The notes under the pieces were generated by a model, which searched no databases, was not told the DNA's origin, and saw only the letters and a list, made by a program, of their open reading frames with translations. Positions 23,223 to 34,431 of a stretch of DNA of 64,000 bases are shown in pieces. The number at the start of each line of letters is the position of its first letter. The first letter of the stretch is position 1. Both the position numbers and the translations under genes were made by a program. This stretch comes from Viola odorata (taxonomy: Eukaryota; Streptophyta; Magnoliopsida; Malpighiales; Violaceae): assembly GCA_963691705.1 (NCBI GenBank), contig OY829542.1, positions 46,603,002-46,667,001 on the forward strand, in the 5' to 3' direction.

Positions 23223-23740
23223 TATGAATGCGATTGATTCCGATTTTCCACTCGGCTAAAACACAAAAGACGTTCATAATGCATGGAAGTTCACTCTTAC
23301 CAAATTTCATAATTTTCTGGGAAGCGCATCTCTAAAAAAAATATTCAGAACCCAAGGACAGCTGTTCCTTCTCGATCTTAGCCGCACAATCTTTTTTCTT
23401 CACTAATATCAAAGAGATTTGCTCAGAATTTCTACTCGGTCAAAACACGAAAGACATAGGAAACAAGTTGAAGTATGCTCACGAAACAAATCAGATTTTT
23501 TTGGGCAGTACGTCTGTTACAAAAAAATTCGGAATGTGAAGATTGCTGCTCTCCTCGGTCTCAGCCGCGCGGTCTTTTGTCTAGGCCAATATCAAAGATA
23601 TTTGCTCGGAATTTCCGCTCGGTCAAAACACGAAAGACGTTAATAACGGGTTGAAGTTTACCCATACCAAATTTCAGATTTTTTTGGGCGACACGCCTCT
23701 CACAAACGATAAAGACGCAAGGATAACGGTTTCTTCTTGT
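23180..23740. repeat. Tandem array of about 180-bp units (about 3 copies) in BC
   Basis: Units share CTCGGTCTCAGCCGCGC, TTGGCCAATAT, CCACTCGGCTAAAACAC, GTTGAAGT and ATTTTCTGGGCGG-like words in fixed order. The same array lies at 33360-33900 in element A, between ORF1 and gag, so it is an ancestral family feature and not unique to BC. Confidence 0.8.
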
Positions 23741-24006
23741 TCTCGGCTGCGCGCACTTTTTGTTTTGGCCAACATCTCCTCGTAGCGCCGACTCGTGGGT
23801 TTCGTTGATAGTATCCAAGATCACATTGCGTCATTGGGATGAATAAAAGCTTCCTCCGTTCTTCACCGAAGTGTGATCTTCTCATTTGTCCTAAAAGTAT
23901 TAGGTGAAAGTGTGGCCGGAAGAGTAAACAAGCAGCGTGGAGGCCTCGGGATTGCCTCGCCCATACTCACTTTTATTTCTTATCACTTGTCTTTTTCAGG
24001 TTAACG

Positions 24007-24042
24007 ATGGCTCCCAAGAAGCGAACTAACCCCCACTTTTCA
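24007..24042 (+). pseudogene. gag start remnant in element BC
   Basis: The sequence ahead of the ATG (GGAGGCCTCGGGAT... TTTTTCAGGTTAACG) and the first codons (MAPKKRTNP) match the gag start of element A at 34330-34460. The reading frame then ends in unrelated non-coding sequence, so gag and pol have been deleted. Confidence 0.65.
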
Positions 24043-24332
24043 TCAAATTTTGTGTGGCGGATCATACCCCCACTTTCGTCAAAATTTCTAACTTTCAATT
24101 TATTCTGAATTTAGACACTGCTGATTAGTTTCTTTTCTTTCCTACTTGCAAGACGGAGGTATGAAGGGAAGCCGTACACGTAGTCGAGCCTCCGACTTTA
24201 AACAAGGGCGCTTCGTGGGAGGCAACCCACGTGTTCTTTTCAATATTTCTATGTTTTTCGTCAATTTTAAATTCAACACCTTGGGATACCTTTTCCCTAT
24301 GAATTTACTATTTAATTGTCTCTTCATTTCAG

Positions 24333-24900
24333 GTACACCGGGACTTGTAAACTTGGGGGCAAGCGAATAAAGTGACGACCGAAGAAAGGCGTTGAAAAAT
24401 GTCAAAGCTCATTTTTCAAGGAAGTTGTCCATTATGTTTACAATTTCCCCTTTCGCAATTTACGTTTTTGTGATTTATGTTTTCACAATTTACATTTCCG
24501 CAATATTACATTTCAGGTGCAGCGAGACTTGTAAACTTGGGGGCAAGAGAATGAAGTGACGACCGAAGAAAGGCGTTGAAAAATGTCAAAGCTCATTTTT
24601 CAAGGAAGTTGTCCTTTATGTTTACAATTTCCTCTTTCGCAGTTTACGTTTCTGTAATTTATGGTTTCGCAATTTACATTTCTGTAGTTTTACATTTTAG
24701 GTGCAACGGGACTTGTAAACTTGGGGGGCAAGCAAGTGAAGTGACGACCAGAAGAAGGTGTCGAAAAATGTCAGAGCTCATTTTTCAGGGAAGTTGTCCT
24801 TTTACATTTTTGCAATTTCCGTCTACGCAATTTACATTTCCGTAATTTACGTTTTTGCAATTTACATTTTCACAATTTTAAAATTCCCACTATTTACATT
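24333..24900. repeat. Tandem array of about 185-bp units (3 copies)
   Basis: Each unit begins GGGACTTGTAAACTTGGGGG, continues AGTGACGACCGAAGAAAG and ATGTCAAAGCTCATTTTTCA, and ends in a run of short (GC)AATTTACGTTT words. Copies start near 24337, 24522 and 24707. A fraying tail of the last motif appears inverted in element D at 47400-47510. Confidence 0.75.
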
Positions 24901-26481
24901 ATTGCAAGAATGCGTGCGTAATGTTTGCTAAAATCCTTAGTATTTCGCAAAATTTTCTCTCTATACATGTGCTACTTGGGCTAAAAAAAAGAAGAAAAAA
25001 AAATTCAATCAAAACCAAAAATCACCAGCACGTTTTTTGAACCCTTTAAATCAAAGCATTCATCATTTTGCGTTCATTAGAAATGATATAAACATGCATG
25101 ATCTTGTCTGTTAACTCTTATATCCATGGCATGTTTAGATGTAAGCGATCACAAACATATCCCTGTGAGTATTTTGGGCTTTCACGCCTTGTTTCTTTCA
25201 TGAGTGTAAATGCTAAACTAGGTGCTAGTTAGATTTGCATAATATCCAGGGTACATGAACTATCAGACATGGGATAGCGGTAAGATGACAGGGGACTTTG
25301 TTTTGCTCTTCTTCCACATTTTCATTTTTTAACATTTTTACCCCCAAAACACATATTTTGTACACCATGTATGATTCTATTAAACACTCAAAACCAAGCC
25401 TCTTATTCTCCTAACCAAGTGAGTAGTGCTCGACTGGAGCCGTTAAACTGGAGTTGAAAATACACGTCAAAGTAAGGGAATGACAAGGGAGCCCTTAGAG
25501 GATCGCTGACAAAATAATGTCAAAAGAAGGCTAAACAAAACAAGACTTGGAGGCTTCTGCCAAAGACAGAGAGGAGGATAGACCAAACAAAAGTTGTACT
25601 TGCTTTGCTTATTAAAAAAACAAAACAAAACAAAAAAAATAAATAATAAAAAGAGGTGTTCAAAGAACACCAAGACAACAACAAAAGCAAGTATAAAAAA
25701 AAAAAAAAAGGGGGCCAAATATCAATGGCAAAATTGATCTCAAAAAGGAAAAAATCGTTTCCTGCGAATATTGAAGGACTTAGGCACAGTGCCCTCAAGA
25801 CAATCCAGAAGGAACATCTCGAGCAAAGATTCAACAATTTGTGCACTTTGCCCTCGTCGCAATCAAATCGTCGAGCATCGTTCACCGCAATTTGTCCTCA
25901 TCGCAATCATACGTCGAGCACAAACTCATTAAAACCTTCCGCAAAAAAACACAACACTTTTCCCTTTCTTCTACAAAATCCTCTTTTTTCCCTCCCTCGC
26001 AAAGTCCTATTGATTATTAGCAGGCCCATGCATGTGCATCTTCATTTTAAGTCTATTCACTCGGATTAACATTGCAAATTTAATTTTTGTGCTATGTTTA
26101 TTGCATTTTTAGGAGTGTAAACACATAGCCTTGTTTTCTGAGCGTGAGCGCAAACACTAATATCTGGTGAGGATTGCTTACAGCTGTATGTCAGGGGAAA
26201 GTCTTGTCCTTGAGGTCGTTATTTCTTGAACAAGACATAGACGTTATCTAGACTTGTATCAATCATGTTTATATAACGAAAATTGAACGAACATTCTTTC
26301 AAAAAAAGAGGTCATTTTTATTCCACACAAAAAGACTTGGGGGCAAGCCGAGGTTTATATGTAGGAATACACAATGTTTCTCACATTATCATTTGCTCTA
26401 TCTTTTTCTATCTGTTGCTGCTTCGTGTTTGTTCCTTCCTATTTGCAGGATACAGATACGCTTTCATGGAATCACACCAAC
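24901..26481. other. Non-coding internal region of element BC
   Basis: No coding domain. Blocks at 25080-25320 and 25850-26460 match, inverted, 46980-47220 and 45380-46000 of element D, showing that BC and D share an internal region. Poly-A tracts occur at 25610-25710. Confidence 0.6.
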
Positions 26482-26900
26482 CATGGGTCTTCGATAAAGA
26501 AATCGTCGTAATGCCCACGCCTTGGATTTTTGTTAAAATCCAATCAACATCGAATGGAGAACGTTACCACTCCCTCAACCATGGGTCTTCGATAACAAAA
26601 TCGTCGTAATGCCCACGCCTTGGATTTTTGTTAAAATCCAATCAACATCGAATGGAGAACGTTACCACTCCCTCGACCATGGGTCTTCGATAAAGAAATC
26701 GTTGTAATGCCCTCGCCTTGGATTTCCATCGAAATCCAATCAACAATCGAATGGAGAACGTTACCACTCCTCTACCATGGATCTTCAATAAAGAAATCAT
26801 TGTAATGCCCTCGCCTTGGATTTCCATCGAAATCCAATCAACAATCGAATGGAGAACGTTACCACTCCTCTACCATGGGTCTTGGATGAAGAAATCGTTA
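26482..26900. repeat. Tandem array of about 98-bp units (about 4 copies)
   Basis: Units contain CCATGGGTCTTCGATAAAGA, AAATCGTCGTAATGCC, CGCCTTGGATTT, AAATCCAATCAACA and ATGGAGAACGTTACCACTCC. The inverted element D has a single diverged unit near 45166-45280, so the array was amplified in the BC lineage. Confidence 0.8.
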
Positions 26901-26906
26901 TAATAC

Positions 26907-27675
26907 TGTTGCTACCCGATTTTTGATTTTTCATTAAGACTTTTTCGTATTTTAATATCAATTTTCTAAGATCGTATTTCTATTTATTCTTCGTCCAACT
27001 GATGATTATTTTCACGTTTCATGTCATTTAAATTTTATTTCATAACTTTTTCACATTTTTGTCACTTTTTCTGTTCGAACTCATCGGTTCCAAGTAAAAT
27101 TCTCGGAACCAGTGGTCGAACAATTTCTCACATTAGCTACTTATTCTTTATTATTTTCCTAACTCGCACTATCTCTTTGCGTTTCGTTCAATTTTTTATT
27201 TTCTAACTTTCATCGCTTATTAGCAAATTTTTATCGAGCAATATGATGAAATTTTCATCGCTCACTGTATGTTAATTATTTCAGCTTATTTTATTCTACG
27301 TTGTAACAATTTTGGTTCGAGTTTTTGTTCATTTTTAGGCAAGATTGCTCGTACCATCGACTTGAACTGAATAATTAAATAATAGATCAAGCCCTTCATC
27401 TCTACCATTGATCTAGTTGACTTTGAAAGTCAACTAAGATCAAATGGTTGAGATAATTAACACGCAAGCAAGCCATCCTACCACCTTTGGTTCATGCATC
27501 AGAGGCAAACGCGAGCTCGTTTCTCAAGCAATTTCTTCCTCGATCTTCGTCCCTACACGACCAGCAACCTCAGCCACCAACCACTGCAGCACTACTCCTC
27601 CCTTGCTCCCCAAGTTTGCCACGACCACGCGCAGCCACCTTGCCAAAAATCACTCGCGAAGTCACCTATAAATAG
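26907..27675 (+). repeat. Truncated LTR (U3 plus TATA) inside element BC
   Basis: Begins TGTTGCTACCCGATTTTTG like the flanking LTRs but then diverges. It reaches a TATA box (TATAAATA, 27667-27674) and stops there; the 52-bp minisatellite begins at once. It is a promoter-bearing LTR fragment from a third subfamily, positioned to drive transcription of the array downstream. Confidence 0.65.
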
Positions 27676-28930
27676 CCTCGCACGGTCGTGTAGTTATACT
27701 TTCAGCACCAGCTTCCGGAGAGCGATAGCCTCGCACGGTCGTGTAGTTCTATTTTCAGCACCAGCGTCCGGAGAGCGATAGCCTCGCACAGTCGTGTAGT
27801 TACTTTTAGCACCAGCGTCCGGAGAGCGATAACCTCGCACGGTCGTGTAGTTATACTTTCAGCACCAGCGTCCGGAGAGCGATAGCCTCGCACGGTCGTG
27901 TAGTTATATTTTCAGCACCAGCGTCCGGAGAGCGATAGCCTCGCACGGTCGTGTAGTTATATTTTCAGTAGTTACTTTCAGCACCAGCGTCCGGAGAGCG
28001 ATAGCGTCGCACGGTCGTGTAGTTATATTTTTAGCACCAGCGTACGGAGAGCGATAACCTCTCACGGTCGTGTAGTTACATTTTCAGCACTAGCGTTCGG
28101 AGAGCGATAGCCTCGCACGGTCGTATAGTTATGTTTGCCACGTCAACATCCGGAGAGCGATAGCTTCGCACGGACCTTCATTCACACTTCCATGACAACG
28201 TTCGAAGAGCGATAGCCTCGCATGGACATTCCATTACATTGCCACGTCAACATCCGGAGAGTGATAGCCTCGCACGGACATTCCATCACACGTCTACCTC
28301 AACATCCGGAGAGCGATAGCCTCACACGGACCTTCGTTAACACTCCTACGCCAACATTTGGAGAGCGATAGCCTCGCATGGACATTCCATCACACTTCTA
28401 CGTCAACGTCCGGAGAGCGATAGCCTCGCACGGACCTTCGTTAACACTTCTACGCCAACATCCAGAGAGCGATAGCCTCGCACGGACATTCCATCACATT
28501 GCCACGTCAACATCCGGAGAGCGATAGCCTCGCACGGACATTCCATCACATTACCACGTCAACATTCTGAGAGCGATAGCCTCGCACGGACATTCCATCA
28601 CATTGCCACGTCAACATCCGGAGAGCGATAGCCTCGAATGGTCATTCCTTCACTTCTACGTCAACATCCGGAGAGCGATAGCCTCGCATAGACATTCCTT
28701 CACATTGCCACGTCAAACATCCGGAGAGCGATAGCGTCGCACGAATATGCTTTCACAGTTTTCACGTCAACATTCGGAGAGCGATAGCCTTGCACGAACC
28801 TACATCAATATTTTCTACAACAACGTTCGGAGAGCGATAACCTCGCACGGACATACATCAACATTTTCTGCAGCAATGTCCGGAGAGCGATAGCCTCGCA
28901 CGGACATGCAGTCTCATTTTTTTTTGTACC
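27676..28930 (+). repeat. Minisatellite of about 52-bp units (about 23 copies)
   Basis: The constant core is CCGGAGAGCGATAGCCTCGC followed by ACGG. Two spacer types divide the array: GTCGTGTAGTTATATTTTCAG up to about 28130 and ACATTCCATCACATTGCCAC-like after it. I counted 23 cores. Element D holds only one or two diverged units (44215-44310, inverted), so the array expanded in BC. Confidence 0.85.
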
Positions 28931-29024
28931 AGCATCTCGCAATGTGATAGCCTAGCCCAGACCAGGATTTACAGCTCACCCCACTCCTAGGTAAGTCCTC
29001 ATCATTTCCAAAACCGTGCTAAAT

Positions 29025-29168
29025 TCTTTACTACTAATCAAAAATCTCAGTTACACTGTATTTTTGATAAGACAGTAAAGAGGGGGCAACTGTTGCTACC
29101 CGTCTTTACTGCTAATCAAAAATCTCAGTTACACTGTATTTTTGATAAGACAGTAAAGAGGGGGCAAC
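29025..29168. repeat. 78-bp tandem duplication containing the polypurine tract and LTR start
   Basis: TCTTTACT(A/G)CTAATC through AAGAGGGGGCAAC occurs at 29025-29090 and again at 29103-29168. The two copies are separated by TGTTGCTACCCG, the first 12 bases of the LTR. The 3' LTR proper follows the second copy. Confidence 0.85.
29152..29168 (+). other. Polypurine tract of element BC
   Basis: AGTAAAGAGGGGGCAAC lies directly before the 3' LTR and is the expected primer for plus-strand DNA synthesis. The same tract is adjacent to LTR D on the minus strand. Confidence 0.75.
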
Positions 29169-31766
29169 TGTTGCTACCCGATTTTGGATTTCTCTCGTCA
29201 CAATTTTGCATATTTAACGTTTACCGTATTTAATATCTTGTCTAGGTCAAATTTCTGTCGATTCTTGATCCTAGGCTAGTTTGTTTAATATTCCGTGTCA
29301 TTCCGTGTCTTTTCGCTCGAACTTTTCTAGGTCCCGAGTAAGTTTCCTCGGACTGTGGGTCGAACACGTTATTTCTTTATTTGATAAATATGTACAATTT
29401 TTCTCTTTCCCGCCATCGAGCTTGGTTTCGTTCAATTTTTGTCGTAAGGACATTTATTTTGCGTCCGAACTTTTAACATTTTCGAAAGAGAAAATAAATG
29501 CGTTAAATCAAGTTTTGCATTTCTTCACTGTATACTAGTTTTCTCGTCTTATTTTTCTCCGCGTCGTGGTTTCCTCGGTTCGAATTTATTTTCATTTTCA
29601 AGCTATTTCGCTCGTACAAAAAATATCCTGTTCGTATCTAAATTCATGCATTAATGCCAATTAATGCATGTTTATCCGAATCCCCTCACCTTTCCCCCTA
29701 GCTAGCCTTGCCGACTTGGATTCATCATCACAAGCTCACATCCACGAATCCTTGGCCACACAAACGAAACTTGCTCCCTACTTCAACGTTCGTTTTCATC
29801 ATCATCGGCCTCGTCATCACGCCTCGTCGACAACGTCCAAACTGCCTCCAACTCACCTATAAATACCGAGCTCAAGCAACAAGGAAAAGGGGGCCAATTC
29901 CATGCTTTAGTCCCCCCTTTTATTTCATGCACTCTCCCTCTGTTTTGCTTTCAATTGGTTGCATTTTTATTAATTAATTGCCTCTATTTTAATTAAATCA
30001 ATTGCTCCTGTCTTATTGTCAATTAATTGCTCCTACCCCTGCTAATCAATTACTGTCTTCGTGTCAACTTAATTTTGCCGCTCTACCTCGTTCAAATTGC
30101 TTGCTGTTTTGATGATTTAAAAGCTTTGTACTAATTAATTTGCTCGCTAAATTTGCCTATTGTTTTTGCTTAATTATATAATGTTTTTTTGCTTAATTAA
30201 TTGGCTGCTTTAATTTATTTTATGCTGCTGTTGATTTAATTGATTGTTGATAGGGGCTTAATTTTGGTTTTTGGTCATTGTCTGTTGCAGGTTTGGCTGA
30301 AGGAAGAAGAAGAATAGTAGAAGAAAGAGGGAAAGGTGATGGGCTGATGGCTGTTTTAATTTAAAGGAATGAAGGAGTGGCCTGCCATTGCTGGCCCAAG
30401 CGGAGGAAAGAAGATGGGCAGCTTGCTGCTGGCCCACGTGAAAGAAAAGGAAAGAAAGCTGGGTCGCGCCTGGCCCAGCGTGAGGAGAAGAGAAGGGCTG
30501 CGTCCTTGACGTAAGCCCAACAGAAAAAGAAAAGAAGGAAGGGCTGGGCGCTTGGCCCAGGCAAGGAAAGGAATGGGCTGCTGGCCCAAGCGGGAAAAGA
30601 AAAGAAAGAAAGGAGGGTTGCGTCCCTGGTCAGCCCAAGCAAGAAAAGGAAAAGTTGGGCTTCTAGCCCACGCGGAAGAAAAGAAAGAGGCCAGCTTGGC
30701 CCACCAGGTGGGCTGGGCTGGTCTACCTTGGGCCCAGCAGAGGGCCTAGCTGTGGGGCCCGGTTGTCGAGGCCCGTCGATTTATTTTCGTCAATGGATCG
30801 TTGTAATAATTATTTAAGTAATTATTTTAATTGTGGTTTGTAATAATTAGTTAAGTAAGTATTTTAATTGTGGTTTGTAATAATTAATTAGATAAATAGT
30901 TAAAAATTATGTATGTTTGTTTATACCTATTTTATTATCAATTGTCGTTAACTTTGGTTTTGAAGGGATGAATCGATCGGGGTTCGTCAAATCGGGTAAG
31001 TTTATTTTAAACCATTTTATTTATTTTTATGCTTTGAATGGGTGTTTATTAGAAATGTTAAAACCTCGATCATATCGTATGCATGACCACTTAGAATGCG
31101 TTAGAACCACCCCATTCGTATGCATGACATATAGAATTGCTAAACAATTAAAATCAATCCCACATGTACCACATGCTTAACCCATTTGCGTTTAAATGCC
31201 ATGAAATTAATTGCTATACGTTGATACGTGAGCATGGTGGCTTCGATCCCACACGGTTTACTTGCATTAATTAATCGGTACTTTGCTAGTTTTGCCATGA
31301 TAGATCACATAGTAATAATTAAATCATGCATGACCCGATGATAAAAAGGGGGGAACATCTGCTCTAGCATACGAACAAACAATAACCCCATCCTTCGGTC
31401 CCAATCAGAAATGACAAGTCCCAACGAAAAATGCTAAGATGTAACGTCACCTTGGAGGGCCCAAATTACATGTTTAAAATGTTTTCTCAAAACACCTCGC
31501 ATACCGGTAACCTTTTTAAGGATGTGAGTTGGGTGCCTAATACCTTCCCAAGTTCATATATACGACCTCGAACCATTGTTCTTTGGTTTAGACCTATTAT
31601 GCCTTAGTTTATTTATTTTTATGCTATGACGATTAGGTTCCCTAAACCTTAGAAAATTAGGGTAGCGACTTCATTTTGCATGATGTTAAGACAAGTCCAA
31701 CGCTTGTCTCGCATTGTGGCCCATCCCGAACCTTTACTCATTTTCAACGAAAAAGGGGGTGTGTCA
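29169..31766 (+). repeat. 3' LTR of element BC
   Basis: Starts TGTTGCTACCCGATTTTGG, ends GGGTGTGTCA, and is followed by the target duplication GTCAG. TATA box at 29858-29865. It matches LTR B along its full length with scattered substitutions, mainly transitions. Confidence 0.9.
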
Positions 31767-31771
31767 GTCAG

Positions 31772-33098
31772 ACATCAAAAAATAGTTTCGAAGGTCCCAA
31801 GGGAAAAAGCGCTTAAAGATTCTAGCCTTTGCGATAATAGGACTCGTCTTGTTTCCTAAGAGGAAGGACGTGATTGATTTCGAGGCAGCCAAGTTTTCTT
31901 CGAAATGGAGGCAAACACCATCAACCCTACGGCGGCCATTCTGGCCGAGACCTTCCGTTCCTTAGACCTTTGCCGAAGAAAAGGGAAAGGAAAGCTTACT
32001 TGTTGCACACAGTTGCTGACCGTAGGGTTGATAAGTCACTTCAAGCAGACGCCAGATCAATCCTTGTTCTCGACGAACTACTTGGGTTCGCCCCCTTTTG
32101 CTAAAGTCATTGACATAATGGCTGCAAACATTTGGAAGACGGAGGATAAAGATGTTTGGGTTGAAAAATTCGTGAACCTCTCAGAAGAGGAATTCAATTG
32201 GCATGCCAAGTGGCTACAAACCGCCAATCCCATAGTTTGTTGTGGACCTTTACCGTGGGTTCCTTTGATTGGGGCTCGAGGATGTGTCCACTGTTGTCCC
32301 GCGCTCGCCTTGAGATAATTTTGCATCATGCAAATAATCCCCGCAACATTTGGCATGACAGATTCAAGTCTACCACATACTACGGAGGATCTGAATCGTC
32401 TCCAATATGCTCATGATTGGACTCATCCCTATTGCCTCGAAGGGCACGTTGTCCCCACCTTACCGATGTTAGAATACCCGCAGTGGAGGAAGAATCGGGC
32501 CAACGGTAATTTTTTGCCCCGCCCAGAAAACCACAACCCTATGGAAAAAGAAGACGAATCCCACGTTAGCGAAGGACTTGGTGTCATGGCCCGCTCCCAG
32601 TTAGCAAATCAGCTGCACACGATAACAGGAGAGTGAGATCAGATTGCATTGGAAAGAGAGACCTTGAGGACGGAAAAATTAGATCTAGAACTCAAGGTGT
32701 ACGAATGGTAAAAGCGCCACAAAGACAATGCCCAGATAGGCTTGGCAAACCAAAGGTTAGCTTTCGACGACTTCAAGAAACATTTGGGCGGGGAAATCCG
32801 GAAGAGGGAAGCATCTAGTGCAGTGATTAAAGACAAAGATGCGGTGATAAAGGCTTTGACGACTCACGCTGATGGGAAAAATGAGGAAAGCCGAACCTTG
32901 CAAGGCCGAGTGGCTGCCTTGGAGGCTGAAGTAGTAATGCAAAGAGGAGAGATGGCATCGTTAAAATACTTTTGGAATAAGCAAATGGATCCCAACTTCC
33001 GAGGTTGTCGCCTTCAAAAGAAAAAGAATCGTGCATCCATTACCTTAAATTTTGTCTTTTTGCCCAATGTAATAATATTTCTAGACTTTGTCTACTAA
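31772..33098 (+). pseudogene. ORF1 of element A, second part
   Basis: This continues ORF1 after the BC insertion. After a frameshifted stretch it reads KILAFAIIGLVLFPKRKD, then TAAILAETFRSLDLCRR, and later LPMLEYPQWRKNR. These are plant-mobile-domain-like signatures. A coiled-coil tail runs to about 33000 (LGGEIRKREASS, ALEAEVVMQRGEMASL). At least two frameshifts and several nonsense codons disrupt it. In BC the equivalent protein is reduced to its two ends. Confidence 0.7.
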
Positions 33099-33359
33099 CC
33101 TTTTATTCGGTTAAACTTATGTTGGTTGTAACCCCCCGAAAAAAAATCAATGACAAAGTTCGTAGTTATTCGGATAATTATGAAATGCATTTTTTCCTTT
33201 TTTCGCACATCCAAAAGATATCAAACGACTATCGCCTACAATCAAAACAACCTCCCCCCAAAATAAACCACATACAGAGTCTTCACAAAAAAAAAACAAA
33301 AGGCTAGCCCTTGAAATGAAAACACACTAAAATATATATATATAGACCAAATGATGATA

Positions 33360-33900
33360 AACGCGGAGATAACCGTTTCTTCTCAGTTTCAGCCGCGCAC
33401 TTTTTTGTTTTGGCCAATATGGATACGATTTCCTCGGATTTTCCACTCGGCTAAAACATGAAAGACGTAGATAACAGGTTGAAGTCTTCCCACACCAAAT
33501 TTGAAAATTTTCTGGACGGTGCATCTCTCACAAAAAAATTCAGAATGCAAGGATAGTTGTTTCTTCTCGGTCTCAGCTGCGCGCTCTTTTATTTTGGCCA
33601 AAATGAAAGCGGTTTGCTCCGAATTTCCACTCGGATAAAACATGAAAAACCTTGATAATAGGTTGAAGTCTGCCCACACCAAATTTCAAGATTTTCTGGG
33701 CGGTGAATCTCTCACAAAAAATTCAGAATGCAAGGATAGCTGTTTCTTCTCGATCTCAGCTGCGCGCTCTTTTATTTTGGCCAAAATAAAAGTGATTTGC
33801 TCCGAATTTACACTCAGATAAAACACAATAAACATTGATAACAGGTTGAAGTTTGCCCATACCAAAAATCAGAATTTTCTGGGTGGTACATCTCTCATGA
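33360..33900. repeat. Tandem array of about 175-bp units (about 3 copies) in element A
   Basis: Units share TTTCTTCTCGGTCTCAGC, GCGCTCTTTTATTTTGGCCA, CCACTCGGATAAAAC and AATTTTCTGGGCGG. They are homologous to the 180-bp array of BC at the same place in the element, between ORF1 and gag. Confidence 0.8.
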
Positions 33901-34431
33901 ACGGTGAAGGCGCAAGGATAACTGAAAACACGCAGTATTATCGAGAAACGCGATTTGTTGCCTCTCCTCGCACCAGGATTTTGAAGTCATCATCAAGACC
34001 CATCCTTCACCAAAAGATAGTCTTTGCCCCTCATAGCTCCAAATCTATGGCGTAACTTTCATCACTCTACTCCTCGAGCTAAAGACCTTTGACACAAGGC
34101 CTCGCTCCTCAATTGATAATATGCAAAACACATCACGAAAAAAGGATTTTCCAAGCATGATAACATTAGCTACTTGCATGGGTTTGCTTCAAGGGTTTTG
34201 GTTGTAACATCCAAGACCACGTTACGACATCGGAATGAATAAAAGCTTCCTTCATATTTTCACCGAAGACGCCAATCCAAGATGTGTCGTCGTTACCCTA
34301 AAAGTGTCAAGTGAAAGTGTAGCCAAAAGAATGAATAAGCAGCGTGGAGGCCTCGGGATCGCTCATCACATGCATGTTATCACTTATGCTTATTTCTTCT
34401 CACTTCCTTTTTTTTCCTTCTCAGGTTGACA

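Larger units (their letters stand above)
19803..31766 (+). mobile_element. Non-autonomous LTR retrotransposon BC, 11.96 kb, complete with TSD
   Basis: Two same-strand LTRs (19803-22424 and 29169-31766) bound an internal region with a primer-binding site and a polypurine tract. A perfect 5-bp target duplication GTCAG lies at 19798-19802 and 31767-31771. The inside has no gag, protease, RT or integrase domain. It keeps short leader ORF remnants matching element A's ORF1 and gag starts, then several tandem-repeat arrays. It is best read as a large deletion derivative of an Ogre-like element that depends on a relative for proteins. It sits inside ORF1 of element A, so it is younger than A. Confidence 0.9.

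Noticed and set aside
24142..24405. 87-codon frames around 24.2 kb
   Set aside because: They overlap the 185-bp repeat array and have no similarity to gag or pol; treated as non-coding.
27676..28930. CRISPR-like array
   Set aside because: The genome is plant nuclear. Spacers are themselves repeated, there are no cas genes, and units are about 52 bp tandem repeats inside an LTR retrotransposon.
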